From Suilimivivens sp963618065 (lineage in GTDB: Bacteria; Bacillota; Clostridia; Lachnospirales; Lachnospiraceae), in contig CAVERH010000001.1 of assembly GCA_963618065.1 (NCBI GenBank), positions 1 through 64,000 on the forward strand: a stretch of 64,000 bases of DNA, in the 5' to 3' direction. This document shows positions 51,187 through 59,723 of the stretch, in pieces. The notes under the pieces were generated by a model. The model was not told where the DNA came from and did no database searches. It saw only the letters and a program-made list of their open reading frames with translations. The position numbers and the translations under genes are program-made. Position 1 is the first letter of the stretch. Every line of letters starts with the position of its first letter.

Positions 51187-52074
51187 TTAAGACTCCGGAT
51201 CCATAATTTTAGTGAGCTGGGCGGCTATCGTCGAATCCATTTCTCCTAAAATTTTACCCCGGTCGGAAGCATCCATCACTCCTAAAATCCGTGCTGCCAG
51301 ATCCAGGTTGTCCGTCATGCTTTCAAAAATAGCAGCTGCCTGTTTGGGTTTCATCTCAGAATAGGCCTGTGCATAATCCTTGACCTCATCCGTTTCTTCT
51401 GTCTGTGCTGCCACCTGTTTATACAAATACTCTGCCGTAGCGGGATCCATGGACTCGTAATACTTCTTGTATTCCTCGATTCCCGGTCCCTTATCCGCAT
51501 AGACAACTTCCTCATAAAACCGGGTCTTAATCTTCTCAAATTCCAGCTGGCTGTCTTCAAAGGTCTTCAGCCGTTCAATCTCTGCCTTTAACTGGGAAAC
51601 CTCATCGGTATTCTCGGTATTAGCAGACTTCGCCCGCTCCAGCTCCAGTTCCAGCTCCTTAATATAGTCCACAGCCTCCTGCAGGCTGCTGTAGCCGCCG
51701 TATGACTGTGAATCATCAATAGAGACCTCCGTATCGCTGTTCTTCGGGAGAATCAGGTTCACTACCGGAACATCCTTTAATACCGGTGTCAGTACATTGC
51801 TTCCGAATCCACCCAGATCAAGCTTTACCACCAGGCACAGAATGGCAATCCAGATCAGCACAATGATAAAGGTGACTAAGAATACCGAGCCGCTTCCTGT
51901 CTCTTCCTCCTCCGCAAGGTCCGCTTCCTGACTGGCAATTTCCTTTGCCCTTGCCCTGGCTGCCTTCTTCTGCTCCCTCTGCTCCTTTTTCAGTTGTTTC
52001 TTTTCTTCCTTCAGGCGCAGCTTTTCCGCTTTCGCCTCTTCCGGAGTCATTACATCTTCTAAATCCGAACTCAA
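51187..52074 (-). CDS. MotE/MgtE-N-like flagellar protein
   Basis: 295 residues. A strongly charged Lys/Glu N-terminus (about 10-55), one transmembrane helix (about 64-86), a coiled coil (about 130-165), and a C-terminal MgtE intracellular-N-like domain (AYSEMKPKQAAAIFESM, ILGVMDASDRGKILGEM). Proteins of this form sit between fliJ and fliK in many bacteria (YlxF or MotE) and have been linked to stator assembly. The long N-terminal Lys/Glu region before the membrane helix is unusual. Confidence 0.8.
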   Translation of the reverse strand: MSSDLEDVMTPEEAKAEKLRLKEEKKQLKKEQREQKKAARARAKEIASQEADLAEEEETGSGSVFLVTFIIVLIWIAILCLVVKLDLGGFGSNVLTPVLKDVPVVNLILPKNSDTEVSIDDSQSYGGYSSLQEAVDYIKELELELERAKSANTENTDEVSQLKAEIERLKTFEDSQLEFEKIKTRFYEEVVYADKGPGIEEYKKYYESMDPATAEYLYKQVAAQTEETDEVKDYAQAYSEMKPKQAAAIFESMTDNLDLAARILGVMDASDRGKILGEMDSTIAAQLTKIMDPES

Positions 52075-52085
52075 AATACCCTCTC

Positions 52086-52529
52086 CTATGCTTTCGTGCC
52101 GTATGTATAACTGACAAGCTCATCAATTTCTCTGGATTCCCTGGCGTTTTCTTCCTTCATAAACTGTTCAAACGCCTTCTCACGCAGCTTTTCCTGCGTT
52201 TTGCTCTCCTGCATGGCAGTCTGCAGTGCAAGCCTTGCTTCCTCCATGTGGTCTTCTGCACGCTTCACGTTAAGCTGCTGCTCGGCAATAAACTCATCCA
52301 TACGGAGCAGTGCTTCCTTATTCTCAATAATATCCATGATATTCAGGGTGTCTTCCCGTAAAGCACGCCCTTCCTCTTCATAAGCCTCTTTCCGTTTGTT
52401 TAACTGTTCAAGCTCTTCCTCTTCCTCGTTCAGGGCTGCCCTTGCTGCCGCGAACTCATTCTTTGCCTGCTCTTCCAGTTTCTTTTTTACTTCCAGAATG
52501 CTCTGCATCCGGTATTTAAACTTAGCCAT
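52086..52529 (-). CDS. fliJ: Flagellar export protein FliJ
   Basis: 147 residues, almost wholly coiled coil, beginning FKYRMQSILEVKKKLEEQAK, as in FliJ, the stalk-like subunit that links the FliI ATPase ring to FlhA. It overlaps the end of fliI by eight bases, the standard order. Confidence 0.9.
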   Translation of the reverse strand: MAKFKYRMQSILEVKKKLEEQAKNEFAAARAALNEEEEELEQLNKRKEAYEEEGRALREDTLNIMDIIENKEALLRMDEFIAEQQLNVKRAEDHMEEARLALQTAMQESKTQEKLREKAFEQFMKEENARESREIDELVSYTYGTKA

Positions 52530-53844
52530 CGAAAATTTCCTTCAACATGGATACGGTCTGTTCAAAGGTAAACTTATCGGACACATCCTGCATCAGAAAC
52601 TCATTGACCGCTCCGATCCTGGAAACCGCATAATCAATATCAGGGTTGCTGCCTGCCTTATATGCGCCGATATTAATCAGATCCTCTGCCTCTGCATAAG
52701 TTGCCATGACATTCTTAAGCTTACCGGCATAGGACTTGTGCTCCCTTGTCGCAATCTGGCTCATGCAACGGGAAATACTCTGCAGCACATCAATCGCCGG
52801 ATAATGATTCTTATGCGCCAGCTTACGGTTCAGCATAATATGCCCGTCCAGAATGCTTCGCGCCGTATCGGTAATCGGTTCATTAAAATCATCACCATCC
52901 ACAAGCACAGTATAAAGTCCGGTAATCGAACCCTTATCTGAGCATCCGGCACGCTCTAAGAGCTTTGGCATCTCCGAGTAAACGCTTGGCGGATAACCAC
53001 GGGATACCGGAGGCTCCCCACTTGCAAGTCCGATCTCTCTTTGTGCCATGGAAAAACGGGTCATGGAGTCCATCATCAGAAGGACATCCTTCCCCTGATC
53101 ACGGAAATATTCTGCGATCGCCGTTGCTGTCTGCGCTGCCTTCTTACGCTCCAGTGCCGGCTTATCTGAGGTTGCGACCACAACGACCGAACGCTTCATG
53201 CCCTCCGGTCCCAAGTCCCGCTCAATAAATTCACGCACCTCTCTGCCTCGTTCGCCGATCAGTGCGATGACGTTAATATCTGCTTTGGTATTCCGGGCAA
53301 ACATACCCATTAAGGTAGACTTTCCTACTCCGGAGCCTGCGAAAATTCCGATTCGCTGTCCCTTGCCAACCGTAATCAGCCCGTCTACCGCCTTTACTCC
53401 CAGAGGAAGTACCTCAGAAATAATCTTTCGCGACATGGGATCCGGGGGCTTTGCCTCTACCGAATATTCCTCTCCCGATAAGACCATCTCTTCATTGGGG
53501 CGTCCCAATCCATCCAACGTATGGGACAGCAGGGAATCATCCACACGCACCTTTAACGGTGCACCGGTATTTTCCACACTGCTTCCCGGTCCGATTCCTT
53601 CGACATTCTCATAGGGCATCAGCAGGTTTCTTCCATTACGGAAACCAACCACTTCGGCAAGTGCCGGCTTACTTCCCACATTTGCCGCACTGGGGTAAAT
53701 CATGCAGATATCACCCAGCCTGGCTGAAGGTCCAGCCGACTCAATCGTAAGACCAACGACATTTACTACCTTTCCACGTACCTTAAACAAACTGTCCGTG
53801 GATACCGATCTATATTTATCAAACTGAATATCTGAAAGATCCAT
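52522..53844 (-). CDS. fliI: Flagellum-specific ATPase FliI
   Basis: 440 residues, related to the F-type ATPase beta subunit. Walker A is GIFAGSGVGKSTLMGMF, Walker B VLLMMDSMTRF, and the export-ATPase signature GEPPVSRGYPPSVYSEMPKLLERAG (core PVSRGYPPSVYSEMP) is present. It powers or primes type III export with FliH and FliJ, both adjacent. Confidence 0.97.
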   Translation of the reverse strand: MDLSDIQFDKYRSVSTDSLFKVRGKVVNVVGLTIESAGPSARLGDICMIYPSAANVGSKPALAEVVGFRNGRNLLMPYENVEGIGPGSSVENTGAPLKVRVDDSLLSHTLDGLGRPNEEMVLSGEEYSVEAKPPDPMSRKIISEVLPLGVKAVDGLITVGKGQRIGIFAGSGVGKSTLMGMFARNTKADINVIALIGERGREVREFIERDLGPEGMKRSVVVVATSDKPALERKKAAQTATAIAEYFRDQGKDVLLMMDSMTRFSMAQREIGLASGEPPVSRGYPPSVYSEMPKLLERAGCSDKGSITGLYTVLVDGDDFNEPITDTARSILDGHIMLNRKLAHKNHYPAIDVLQSISRCMSQIATREHKSYAGKLKNVMATYAEAEDLINIGAYKAGSNPDIDYAVSRIGAVNEFLMQDVSDKFTFEQTVSMLKEIFDG

Positions 53845-53870
53845 CCCGGTATTTCCTTTCTGCTTCTTTC

Positions 53871-54722
53871 TCAGGACTTCTGATAAGCAAGCAGTATCAA
53901 CCGGCGTTTCAATTCTGCAAGCTCGGTATCGAGTGAGCAGTCATACACGCCGCCTTCTGTTTCGATCATACACTGTGCACGGGCAAGCGTTGCATCCGAG
54001 ACAATTTCGACAGAACCGCTCTGCATACCGGCTTCTTCGAGTAAAGCTGCCTTCTGCTCCTGCACATAAGCATAATCTTCTTTTGCCACATGAATGATGA
54101 TGGAGCCTGTACCGTCCACCTTCAGCAGTGTATCCTGTAAGAGCTTCAAAACCAGTTCCTTGTGTTCCCTCGCTTCCACCTTAAAAATATGACTGTATAC
54201 ATCACACAGGGTATCAACCATCACAGGCTCCATTTCCTCGAGCTTCTTCTGGTATTCCTGTTCCTGCTGCAGCCGCTCTGCTTCGCACTGCTTCTGCAGC
54301 TCCTGCACCGAATCAAGTCCCTTCTGATACCCTTCCTGATAGCCCTGCTCATTGGCCTCTTCAAAGGCTTTGGCCTTCATCTGTTCAATTTCAAGCTGTG
54401 CCTGTTCTTTTTCCTGTTCAATCCGGGCCTGCAGGCTGGCAAGCTCATTCCTCGCTGCCTCAAGCTCCCGGTTTAAGTGCTCCTGCTCCTGAATGGAGGC
54501 ATTCTGCCGGGAAGCTGCCTCTGCATCCGGTTCCAAAAGGACATCAACCTTGTCCGCATCCAGACCTTCCGTAAAGCCGTCCTGTGCTGCAACAAGCTCC
54601 GGCTCACGGCTTCTGCGTTCCGCTTCTTCCTTAAGGCACTGCTCCAGTATCTCATTCATGTCAATGACACGGGCATTCTCACCCAGATGAACAAAGCCCG
54701 CTTTATATAAATTACTAGACAA
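53871..54722 (-). CDS. fliH: Flagellar assembly protein FliH
   Basis: 283 residues, regulator and stator of the FliI ATPase. The centre (about 85-150) is a long Glu/Gln-rich coiled coil; the C-terminal part resembles the F-type ATPase delta subunit. I place the start at a TTG (54722) inside the last codons of fliG, giving MSSNLYKAGFVHL, because the perfect site GGAGGTGA lies eight bases before it; the GTG at 54734 overlaps that site. It overlaps fliG by eight bases. Confidence 0.88.
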   Translation of the reverse strand: MSSNLYKAGFVHLGENARVIDMNEILEQCLKEEAERRSREPELVAAQDGFTEGLDADKVDVLLEPDAEAASRQNASIQEQEHLNRELEAARNELASLQARIEQEKEQAQLEIEQMKAKAFEEANEQGYQEGYQKGLDSVQELQKQCEAERLQQEQEYQKKLEEMEPVMVDTLCDVYSHIFKVEAREHKELVLKLLQDTLLKVDGTGSIIIHVAKEDYAYVQEQKAALLEEAGMQSGSVEIVSDATLARAQCMIETEGGVYDCSLDTELAELKRRLILLAYQKS

Positions 54723-55731
54723 TGATCTCGTCACCTCCGCCTCTGGAAATTACGATCTCTCCGGAGTCCTCGAGCTTACGGATAATATTTACAATCTTCT
54801 GCTGTGCCTCTTCTACATCCTTCATACGCACAGGTCCCATAAATTCCATATCCTCCTTAATCATAACGGCAAGACGCTTGGAAAGGTTGTTGAAGATTGC
54901 ATTCTGTACCTGCTCATTTGCACCCTTAAGCGCAAGTGCCAGATCATTATTGTCCACATCACGCAGCACGCGCTGGATTGCCCGGTCGTCCAGAAGAAGA
55001 ATATCTTCGAATACGAACATCTTTTTGCGGATTTCGTCTGCCAGCTCCGGCTCTTCGATTTCCAGGCTCTCCATAATGTGTTTTTCGGTTCCACGGTCTA
55101 CCGTGTTCAAAATATCTACGACAGCATCGACACCGCCAATGATGGTGTAATCCTGATTTACCAAAGATGCCAGCTTGGATTCAAGCACCTTCTCCACTTC
55201 CTTTACAATATCCGGACTTGTCCGGTCCATAACTGCAATACGTTTTGCAACATCTGCCTGACGATCCGGAGGCAATGCAGAAATAATCAGCGCAGACTGG
55301 GACGGCGGCAGATAGGATAAGATAAGAGCAATTGTCTGCGGATGCTCATCCTGGATAAAGTTCAACAGCTGGGACGCATCGGTCTTTCGCACAAACTCGA
55401 ACGGCTTTACCTGTAAGGATGCGGTCAGCTTGCCAATAACATCCAGAGCTTTCTCTGTACCAAGAGCCTTTTCCAGCAGCTCCTTGGCATATCCGATACC
55501 GCCTTCTGCTATGTACTGCTGCGCCAGACAGACCTGATAGAATTCCTCTATGATCTCTTCCTTGACCTGTGGCGTCACGCTCCTGGTATTGGCTATTTCC
55601 AGTGTCAGTTCTTCAATTTCATCTTCTTTTAAATGCTTGAATATCAATGCTGACTTTTCAGGCCCCAATGCAATCAGTAAAATTGCCGCCTTCTGAAGTC
55701 CATTCATATGTTCATCGCTCATCATTGCCAT
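54715..55731 (-). CDS. fliG: Flagellar motor switch protein FliG
   Basis: 338 residues with N, middle and C domains. Typical stretches are GLQKAAILLIALGPEKSALIFKHL (in part), HPQTIALILSYLPPSQSA (EHPQ motif of the middle domain) and, at the C-terminus, the charged torque helix DDRAIQRVLRDVDNNDLALALKG with its conserved Arg and Asp residues. It couples the stator to the MS ring. Confidence 0.97.
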   Translation of the reverse strand: MAMMSDEHMNGLQKAAILLIALGPEKSALIFKHLKEDEIEELTLEIANTRSVTPQVKEEIIEEFYQVCLAQQYIAEGGIGYAKELLEKALGTEKALDVIGKLTASLQVKPFEFVRKTDASQLLNFIQDEHPQTIALILSYLPPSQSALIISALPPDRQADVAKRIAVMDRTSPDIVKEVEKVLESKLASLVNQDYTIIGGVDAVVDILNTVDRGTEKHIMESLEIEEPELADEIRKKMFVFEDILLLDDRAIQRVLRDVDNNDLALALKGANEQVQNAIFNNLSKRLAVMIKEDMEFMGPVRMKDVEEAQQKIVNIIRKLEDSGEIVISRGGGDEIIV

Positions 55732-55755
55732 TTCTAACCTTCCTAAAATGCAGAC

Positions 55756-57354
55756 TTAACCCCAGTCCTCATTCAGCCAGTTACGTAAGAGGCTGGCTGC
55801 CGCTTCCGGATTCTCATCCACAAACTTCTCGATCATCTTTCTGGTTTCGGATATCTGTTCCGTATTAATATTCTCAAGCTCTACCTCCGGCTGTGACTGC
55901 AGTAAGGTTTCTACGGCAAGCTCTTCCGGTTCCTCGGAGCCCTTTTCTCCACGCATGCTGCGCAGTACAACAAATACAAGCAGTGCCAGAATACCCACGA
56001 TAAGAACAATCGTCATGATATCTGTGGCTGAGATTCCAAGACCTTCCGAATCAATGAACATATTCTCGGAGTATGCCACAATAGAAATATTATCCGTCGG
56101 GAAGCCGGTTGCCTTGGAAACCATATCATAAAAGCTCTGATCCACATCAACTACGGTCTGTCCTTCGTTTGCAAGCTTATATTCTTCCCAGGTAACCCCG
56201 TCTAAGAGCCCCTGCGCCTTCACATCGTCCTCCCGTACCATCACAATCCTGGTAAATGCACAGGAAATGGATGAATTCGTATAATTTACCGTTCCTGCCG
56301 GGATCTGCTTGTCCGTAATCCGCTCGCTCGGTGTATATTTCCGTTCCTCCTCGGAGGTTGTGGAAGAGCTTTCGGAATTATCCTGATATACATACTCCTG
56401 ATTGCCGTTGGAATCGGTTCCGGGCACATCAGAATTGCCGTTCGTTGCTTCAGAGCTGTAAATCCGTTCGGATGACAAATACCCCTGTGTCTGTCCGTCT
56501 GCCACATAAAATTCATGGTCAGTCTGGCTGCTCGTCGAAAAATCCACATCCAGATTGACGGCTACTTCCACCTTATCAAACTGGTTCGTTCCCATCACAA
56601 CCTGGCGGACATCATTCTTCACCTTATTTTCCCACTGCGACTTCACACTGAGCTGGGAGCTTGCGGTTCCCGAAACACTGTAGTTGTCCGAGCCGGAATA
56701 CAGGGTATTTCCCTGTGTATCCATAATTACAATATTTTCCTCGGTCTTGTTGCCGACAGAAACTGCAATTGCCTTGGCAATACCTGCAGCAGTTTCCGGT
56801 GTGATCTCCTCGCTCAGCTCCAGAACCACCCATGCGGAAGCATCCTCCTGCTGGGAAATCAGCGTTCCGTTATTTTCCGGAATATACAGATCTACAACCG
56901 CAGTTTTCACAAAAGAGAAGGTTGCCAGAAGATCCTGTGCCAGTCTCGTTTCCATGTAAAGCTCATAACGCTTCTGCTTATCCGACTCGGTCGTGCTGAA
57001 GCCACCGCTTGTCACGTTATCAATTGTATAGGAGTTTGCCTGAATATTATTGGAAGCAAGCAGCAGATTTGCCTGAGAAAGCTGCTTTTTATTGATGGAA
57101 ATCTGATAGGCATCATCGGAAACCTTATAATCCAGTCCCTCACCCTCCAGAAGCTCTGCAATCTGGGAAGCTTCCTTCGTGGTATCGCAGCTTCGCAGCA
57201 GGGTGTACTGTGGTCTTGTCAGAACGGTAATCAAAATAGCCAAGGCGAGAATTACTCCGGCCCCAGCTGATATAATGAACGTTTTTTGTTTGGTGGAAAA
57301 GTGATTCCACCATTCCAGAACCTTACTTAAAAGCTCTTTTATCTTGTCAGCCAT
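55756..57354 (-). CDS. fliF: Flagellar M-ring protein FliF
   Basis: 532 residues. Two transmembrane helices (about 22-45 and 435-460) flank the ring-building domains; LLASNNIQANSYTIDNV and RLAQDLLATFSFVKTAVVDLYIP (in part) mark them. The C-terminal tail MIEKFVDENPEAAASLLRNW binds FliG. FliF is the first structure assembled in the basal body. Confidence 0.96.
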   Translation of the reverse strand: MADKIKELLSKVLEWWNHFSTKQKTFIISAGAGVILALAILITVLTRPQYTLLRSCDTTKEASQIAELLEGEGLDYKVSDDAYQISINKKQLSQANLLLASNNIQANSYTIDNVTSGGFSTTESDKQKRYELYMETRLAQDLLATFSFVKTAVVDLYIPENNGTLISQQEDASAWVVLELSEEITPETAAGIAKAIAVSVGNKTEENIVIMDTQGNTLYSGSDNYSVSGTASSQLSVKSQWENKVKNDVRQVVMGTNQFDKVEVAVNLDVDFSTSSQTDHEFYVADGQTQGYLSSERIYSSEATNGNSDVPGTDSNGNQEYVYQDNSESSSTTSEEERKYTPSERITDKQIPAGTVNYTNSSISCAFTRIVMVREDDVKAQGLLDGVTWEEYKLANEGQTVVDVDQSFYDMVSKATGFPTDNISIVAYSENMFIDSEGLGISATDIMTIVLIVGILALLVFVVLRSMRGEKGSEEPEELAVETLLQSQPEVELENINTEQISETRKMIEKFVDENPEAAASLLRNWLNEDWG

Positions 57355-57365
57355 GATCTAACTCC

Positions 57366-57686
57366 TTAAATCTGAATCTGCATAATTTCCCTGTATGCCT
57401 CTAAAAACTTATCACGCACCGCCACCGTATAGCTCAGCGCAGTTGATGCCTTGCCAAGTGCAATACTAAGGTCATGTGTGTTTTCAGATTCACCAAGAGC
57501 CCATTTGATCTGTTCATTCTCAGCGTCAGATAAATAAGCATTTGTTGTGGAGAGATTTTCAATTGCCTTATCAAGAAGTCCTCCAAACTCCCCCGTGGAG
57601 TGACTGGCATTCTGAATGGATGTACTTTCTGCTGCCTTACGGATGGCATTCGAAGATATATTATAAAAACCGGATATATCTACCAT
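57366..57686 (-). CDS. fliE: Flagellar hook-basal body protein FliE
   Basis: 106 residues; GGLLDKAIENLSTTNAYLSDAE and VAVRDKFLEAYREIMQIQI are the usual core and C-terminus. FliE joins the MS ring to the rod. Encoded 11 bases before fliF. Confidence 0.93.
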   Translation of the reverse strand: MVDISGFYNISSNAIRKAAESTSIQNASHSTGEFGGLLDKAIENLSTTNAYLSDAENEQIKWALGESENTHDLSIALGKASTALSYTVAVRDKFLEAYREIMQIQI

Positions 57687-57724
57687 GATGTTGTTATCCC
57701 CCTGTATTTCTTTCGGATTTCAGA

Positions 57725-58174
57725 TTAAGACTGTGCAATCTCAAGTCCCTTCACAGCCATTGCCTTGCTTGCGGTAAAGGCTGTCGCATTTGCCTCATAA
57801 GAACGGCTTGCATCAATGAGGTTCGTCATTTCAGTCACTACATTGACATTCGGGTAAGTCACATATCCATTTTCATCCGCATCCGGATGGGACGGATCAT
57901 ACACCATGTTCATCTGTGTCCAGGTGTCTTCCGTAACAGAAGATACCTTAACCCCCTGATTCTTATAGCGGTCGCTCGCAGTTCCGAAGATGCTGCTGAA
58001 GGTTCCGGCCTTCGCTCCCTTCTCCTCGAATGTTACTACCTTACGGCGGTAAGGTGTCCCATCCTCGGTACGGGTGGTATTCATATTCGCCACATTTTCG
58101 GAAATGATGTCCATACGGTAACGCTGTGCGGTCATTCCGGACGCATTGACATTAAAGGAAGTAAAGATACTCAT
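57725..58174 (-). CDS. flgC: Flagellar basal-body rod protein FlgC
   Basis: 149 residues. N-terminal FNVNASGMTAQRYRMDIISENVANMNTT and C-terminal EMTNLIDASRSYEANATAF are the rod-protein signatures (quoted in part). Follows flgB by 13 bases. Confidence 0.95.
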   Translation of the reverse strand: MSIFTSFNVNASGMTAQRYRMDIISENVANMNTTRTEDGTPYRRKVVTFEEKGAKAGTFSSIFGTASDRYKNQGVKVSSVTEDTWTQMNMVYDPSHPDADENGYVTYPNVNVVTEMTNLIDASRSYEANATAFTASKAMAVKGLEIAQS

Positions 58175-58187
58175 CTATGTAGCCCTC

Positions 58188-58577
58188 CTATTTCATAACC
58201 ATCTTCAGATTAGCAAATTCCTGATTGATACTGTTCACTAATCCATTATATTTAATCTGGTTGGATGCCAGTTCCACATTCTCGGTATCAATATCCACGT
58301 TGTTGCCATCCAGACGATACGAAAAATTCGCCGCATCGGTATAGACTTGCGCCTGTAGCTCTTCGGTATGTAAAGAAGATACCTTGTCATCCATCGTCTC
58401 ATAACGGCTGTTTCCAAGTGCCTGCCTGAGCTGGGCTTCAAAATTAATATCCTGTCTCTTATATCGCGGGGTATCTACATTGGCAATGTTATTGGAAATA
58501 ATTTCATTCCGCTGCCAGGATGCATCTGCTGCTTTCCCCATCACATTAATATAATCAAAAACATTCGAATTGATCAT
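58188..58577 (-). CDS. flgB: Flagellar basal-body rod protein FlgB
   Basis: 129 residues with EIISNNIANVDTPRYKRQD near the N-terminus and VELASNQIKYNGLVNSI near the end, both rod signatures. It is the first gene of the operon, directly behind a strong sigma-A promoter. The site GGGAGG is nine bases before the start and lies almost at the expected transcript 5' end. Confidence 0.95.
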   Translation of the reverse strand: MINSNVFDYINVMGKAADASWQRNEIISNNIANVDTPRYKRQDINFEAQLRQALGNSRYETMDDKVSSLHTEELQAQVYTDAANFSYRLDGNNVDIDTENVELASNQIKYNGLVNSINQEFANLKMVMK

Positions 58578-58599
58578 CAGGCATTCCCTCCCTTGTTAC

Positions 58600-58628
58600 A
58601 TTATAGGAATTTTTATCAAAAAACACAA
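58600..58628 (-). promoter_or_regulatory. Sigma-A promoter of the flagellar operon
   Basis: Minus strand TTGTGT (58628-58623), 17-base spacer, TATAAT (58605-58600). The expected start near 58593 leaves a leader of only about 16 bases before the flgB ATG. The spacer overlaps a sequence on the plus strand (58608-58622) that matches the CodY box at only 10 of 15 positions, too weak to claim. Confidence 0.8.
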
Positions 58629-58670
58629 GATTTTTTTAAGCCATGCGCCTAGTACCTATCTACCAATTAA

Positions 58671-58712
58671 ATGAAAAAGGGATCTACGAAGCCGGTCTTC
58701 CTAAATCCCTTT
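58671..58712 (-). terminator. Intrinsic terminator of codY
   Basis: Minus strand AAAGGGATTTAGGAAG pairs with CTTCGTAGATCCCTTT (one mismatch, a G-U pair) across the loop ACCGG and is followed by TTC. It separates codY from the flagellar operon. Confidence 0.85.
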
Positions 58713-58775
58713 AATCCTTCTTAAAACTAATCCTTTAGTTCCTGTATTCTGTCTGTATACAATTTATTCAGCGTA

Positions 58776-59561
58776 CTAGCGCATGCTCTCACGCTTTAAT
58801 TTCTCAACCTCATCAAAAACCATATCGTTCAATACCTTGATATAGGTTCCCTTCATTCCGGACGATCTCGATTCAATAACGCCTGCACTTTCAAACTTCC
58901 GGAGTGCATTCACGATCACGGATCTCGTAATTCCCACGCGGTCTGCAATCTTGCTGGCAACGAGGATTCCTTCCATACCGTCCAGCTCTTCAAAAATATG
59001 CACCACTGCTTCCATCTCGGAGTAGGACAGCGTATTGATCGCGGATTTAATCACGGCAAGCTTCCTTGTTTCTTCTGCGCTCTCTTCATTCACGGCACGC
59101 AGCATCTCAAGTCCGACCACCGTCGTTCCATATTCACACAGAATAATATCGTCAATATCATACTGCTTTTCGCACTTATAAATAAACAGGGTGCCGAGCC
59201 GTTCACCTGCAATCTCAATCGGTGTAATAATTGCCTGGAATTTACGGACATTCTCATCCTCAAAGCCCAGGGTCTCAAGGTTCACATTCTCCTTCGTGGA
59301 AAGAACCGCCAGGAGACGTTCATTCAGCATGCCATCGATAAAGCCCCCTACCTGATCAACAATCAGTTCTGTAATGGACTCTACCCCCTTACAGTCACCA
59401 ACGCCTAATACCTTGCCCTTCTTACTGATCACCAGTACGTTGGAATCGAGAATCTCACATAATACCGAGCAGATATCATTGAATACCACCTTGCTCGAAT
59501 TGTTGTTGTGAAGAAGCTTCCCGATCTTTCTTGTCTTATCTAATAACTGTACACTACTCAT
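58776..59561 (-). CDS. codY: GTP-sensing transcriptional repressor CodY
   Basis: 261 residues. The N-terminal GAF-like domain binds branched-chain amino acids; the C-terminal winged helix-turn-helix (VASKIADRVGITRSVIVNALRK) binds DNA. CodY represses nutrient-limitation genes when GTP and isoleucine, leucine and valine are plentiful, and in Bacillus subtilis it represses the fla/che operon that also follows codY there. Two CodY-box-like sites lie upstream of its own promoter. Confidence 0.97.
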   Translation of the reverse strand: MSSVQLLDKTRKIGKLLHNNNSSKVVFNDICSVLCEILDSNVLVISKKGKVLGVGDCKGVESITELIVDQVGGFIDGMLNERLLAVLSTKENVNLETLGFEDENVRKFQAIITPIEIAGERLGTLFIYKCEKQYDIDDIILCEYGTTVVGLEMLRAVNEESAEETRKLAVIKSAINTLSYSEMEAVVHIFEELDGMEGILVASKIADRVGITRSVIVNALRKFESAGVIESRSSGMKGTYIKVLNDMVFDEVEKLKRESMR

Positions 59562-59623
59562 GGTTCACGCCTTCCCCCCTGTAAACAGATACAAGTATTT
59601 GCTATTTGACACCTAATGAACAC

Positions 59624-59652
59624 AGTATAACACAATTGATCTTTATTTACAA
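59624..59652 (-). promoter_or_regulatory. Sigma-A promoter of codY
   Basis: Minus strand TTGTAA (59652-59647), 17-base spacer, TATACT (59629-59624). The leader is about 55 bases and contains the purine-rich site GGGGGGAAGG close to the start codon. Confidence 0.75.
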
Positions 59653-59664
59653 TGATAATGCGTG

Positions 59665-59709
59665 AATTTTTGAATAATTCTATATTACTGCCAAAATTTT
59701 CAGAAATTA
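59665..59709. promoter_or_regulatory. Two CodY-box-like sites upstream of codY
   Basis: Compared with the consensus AATTTTCWGAAAATT, the site at 59695-59709 matches 13 of 15 positions and that at 59665-59679 matches 11 of 15. They lie 43 and 13 bases upstream of the codY -35 box, where a repressor could act on its own gene. Confidence 0.5.
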
Positions 59710-59723
59710 TGTTCAATGCCGAA

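Noticed and set aside
58608..58622. CodY box over the flgB promoter
   Set aside because: Only 10 of 15 positions match in an AT-rich region, which is expected by chance.
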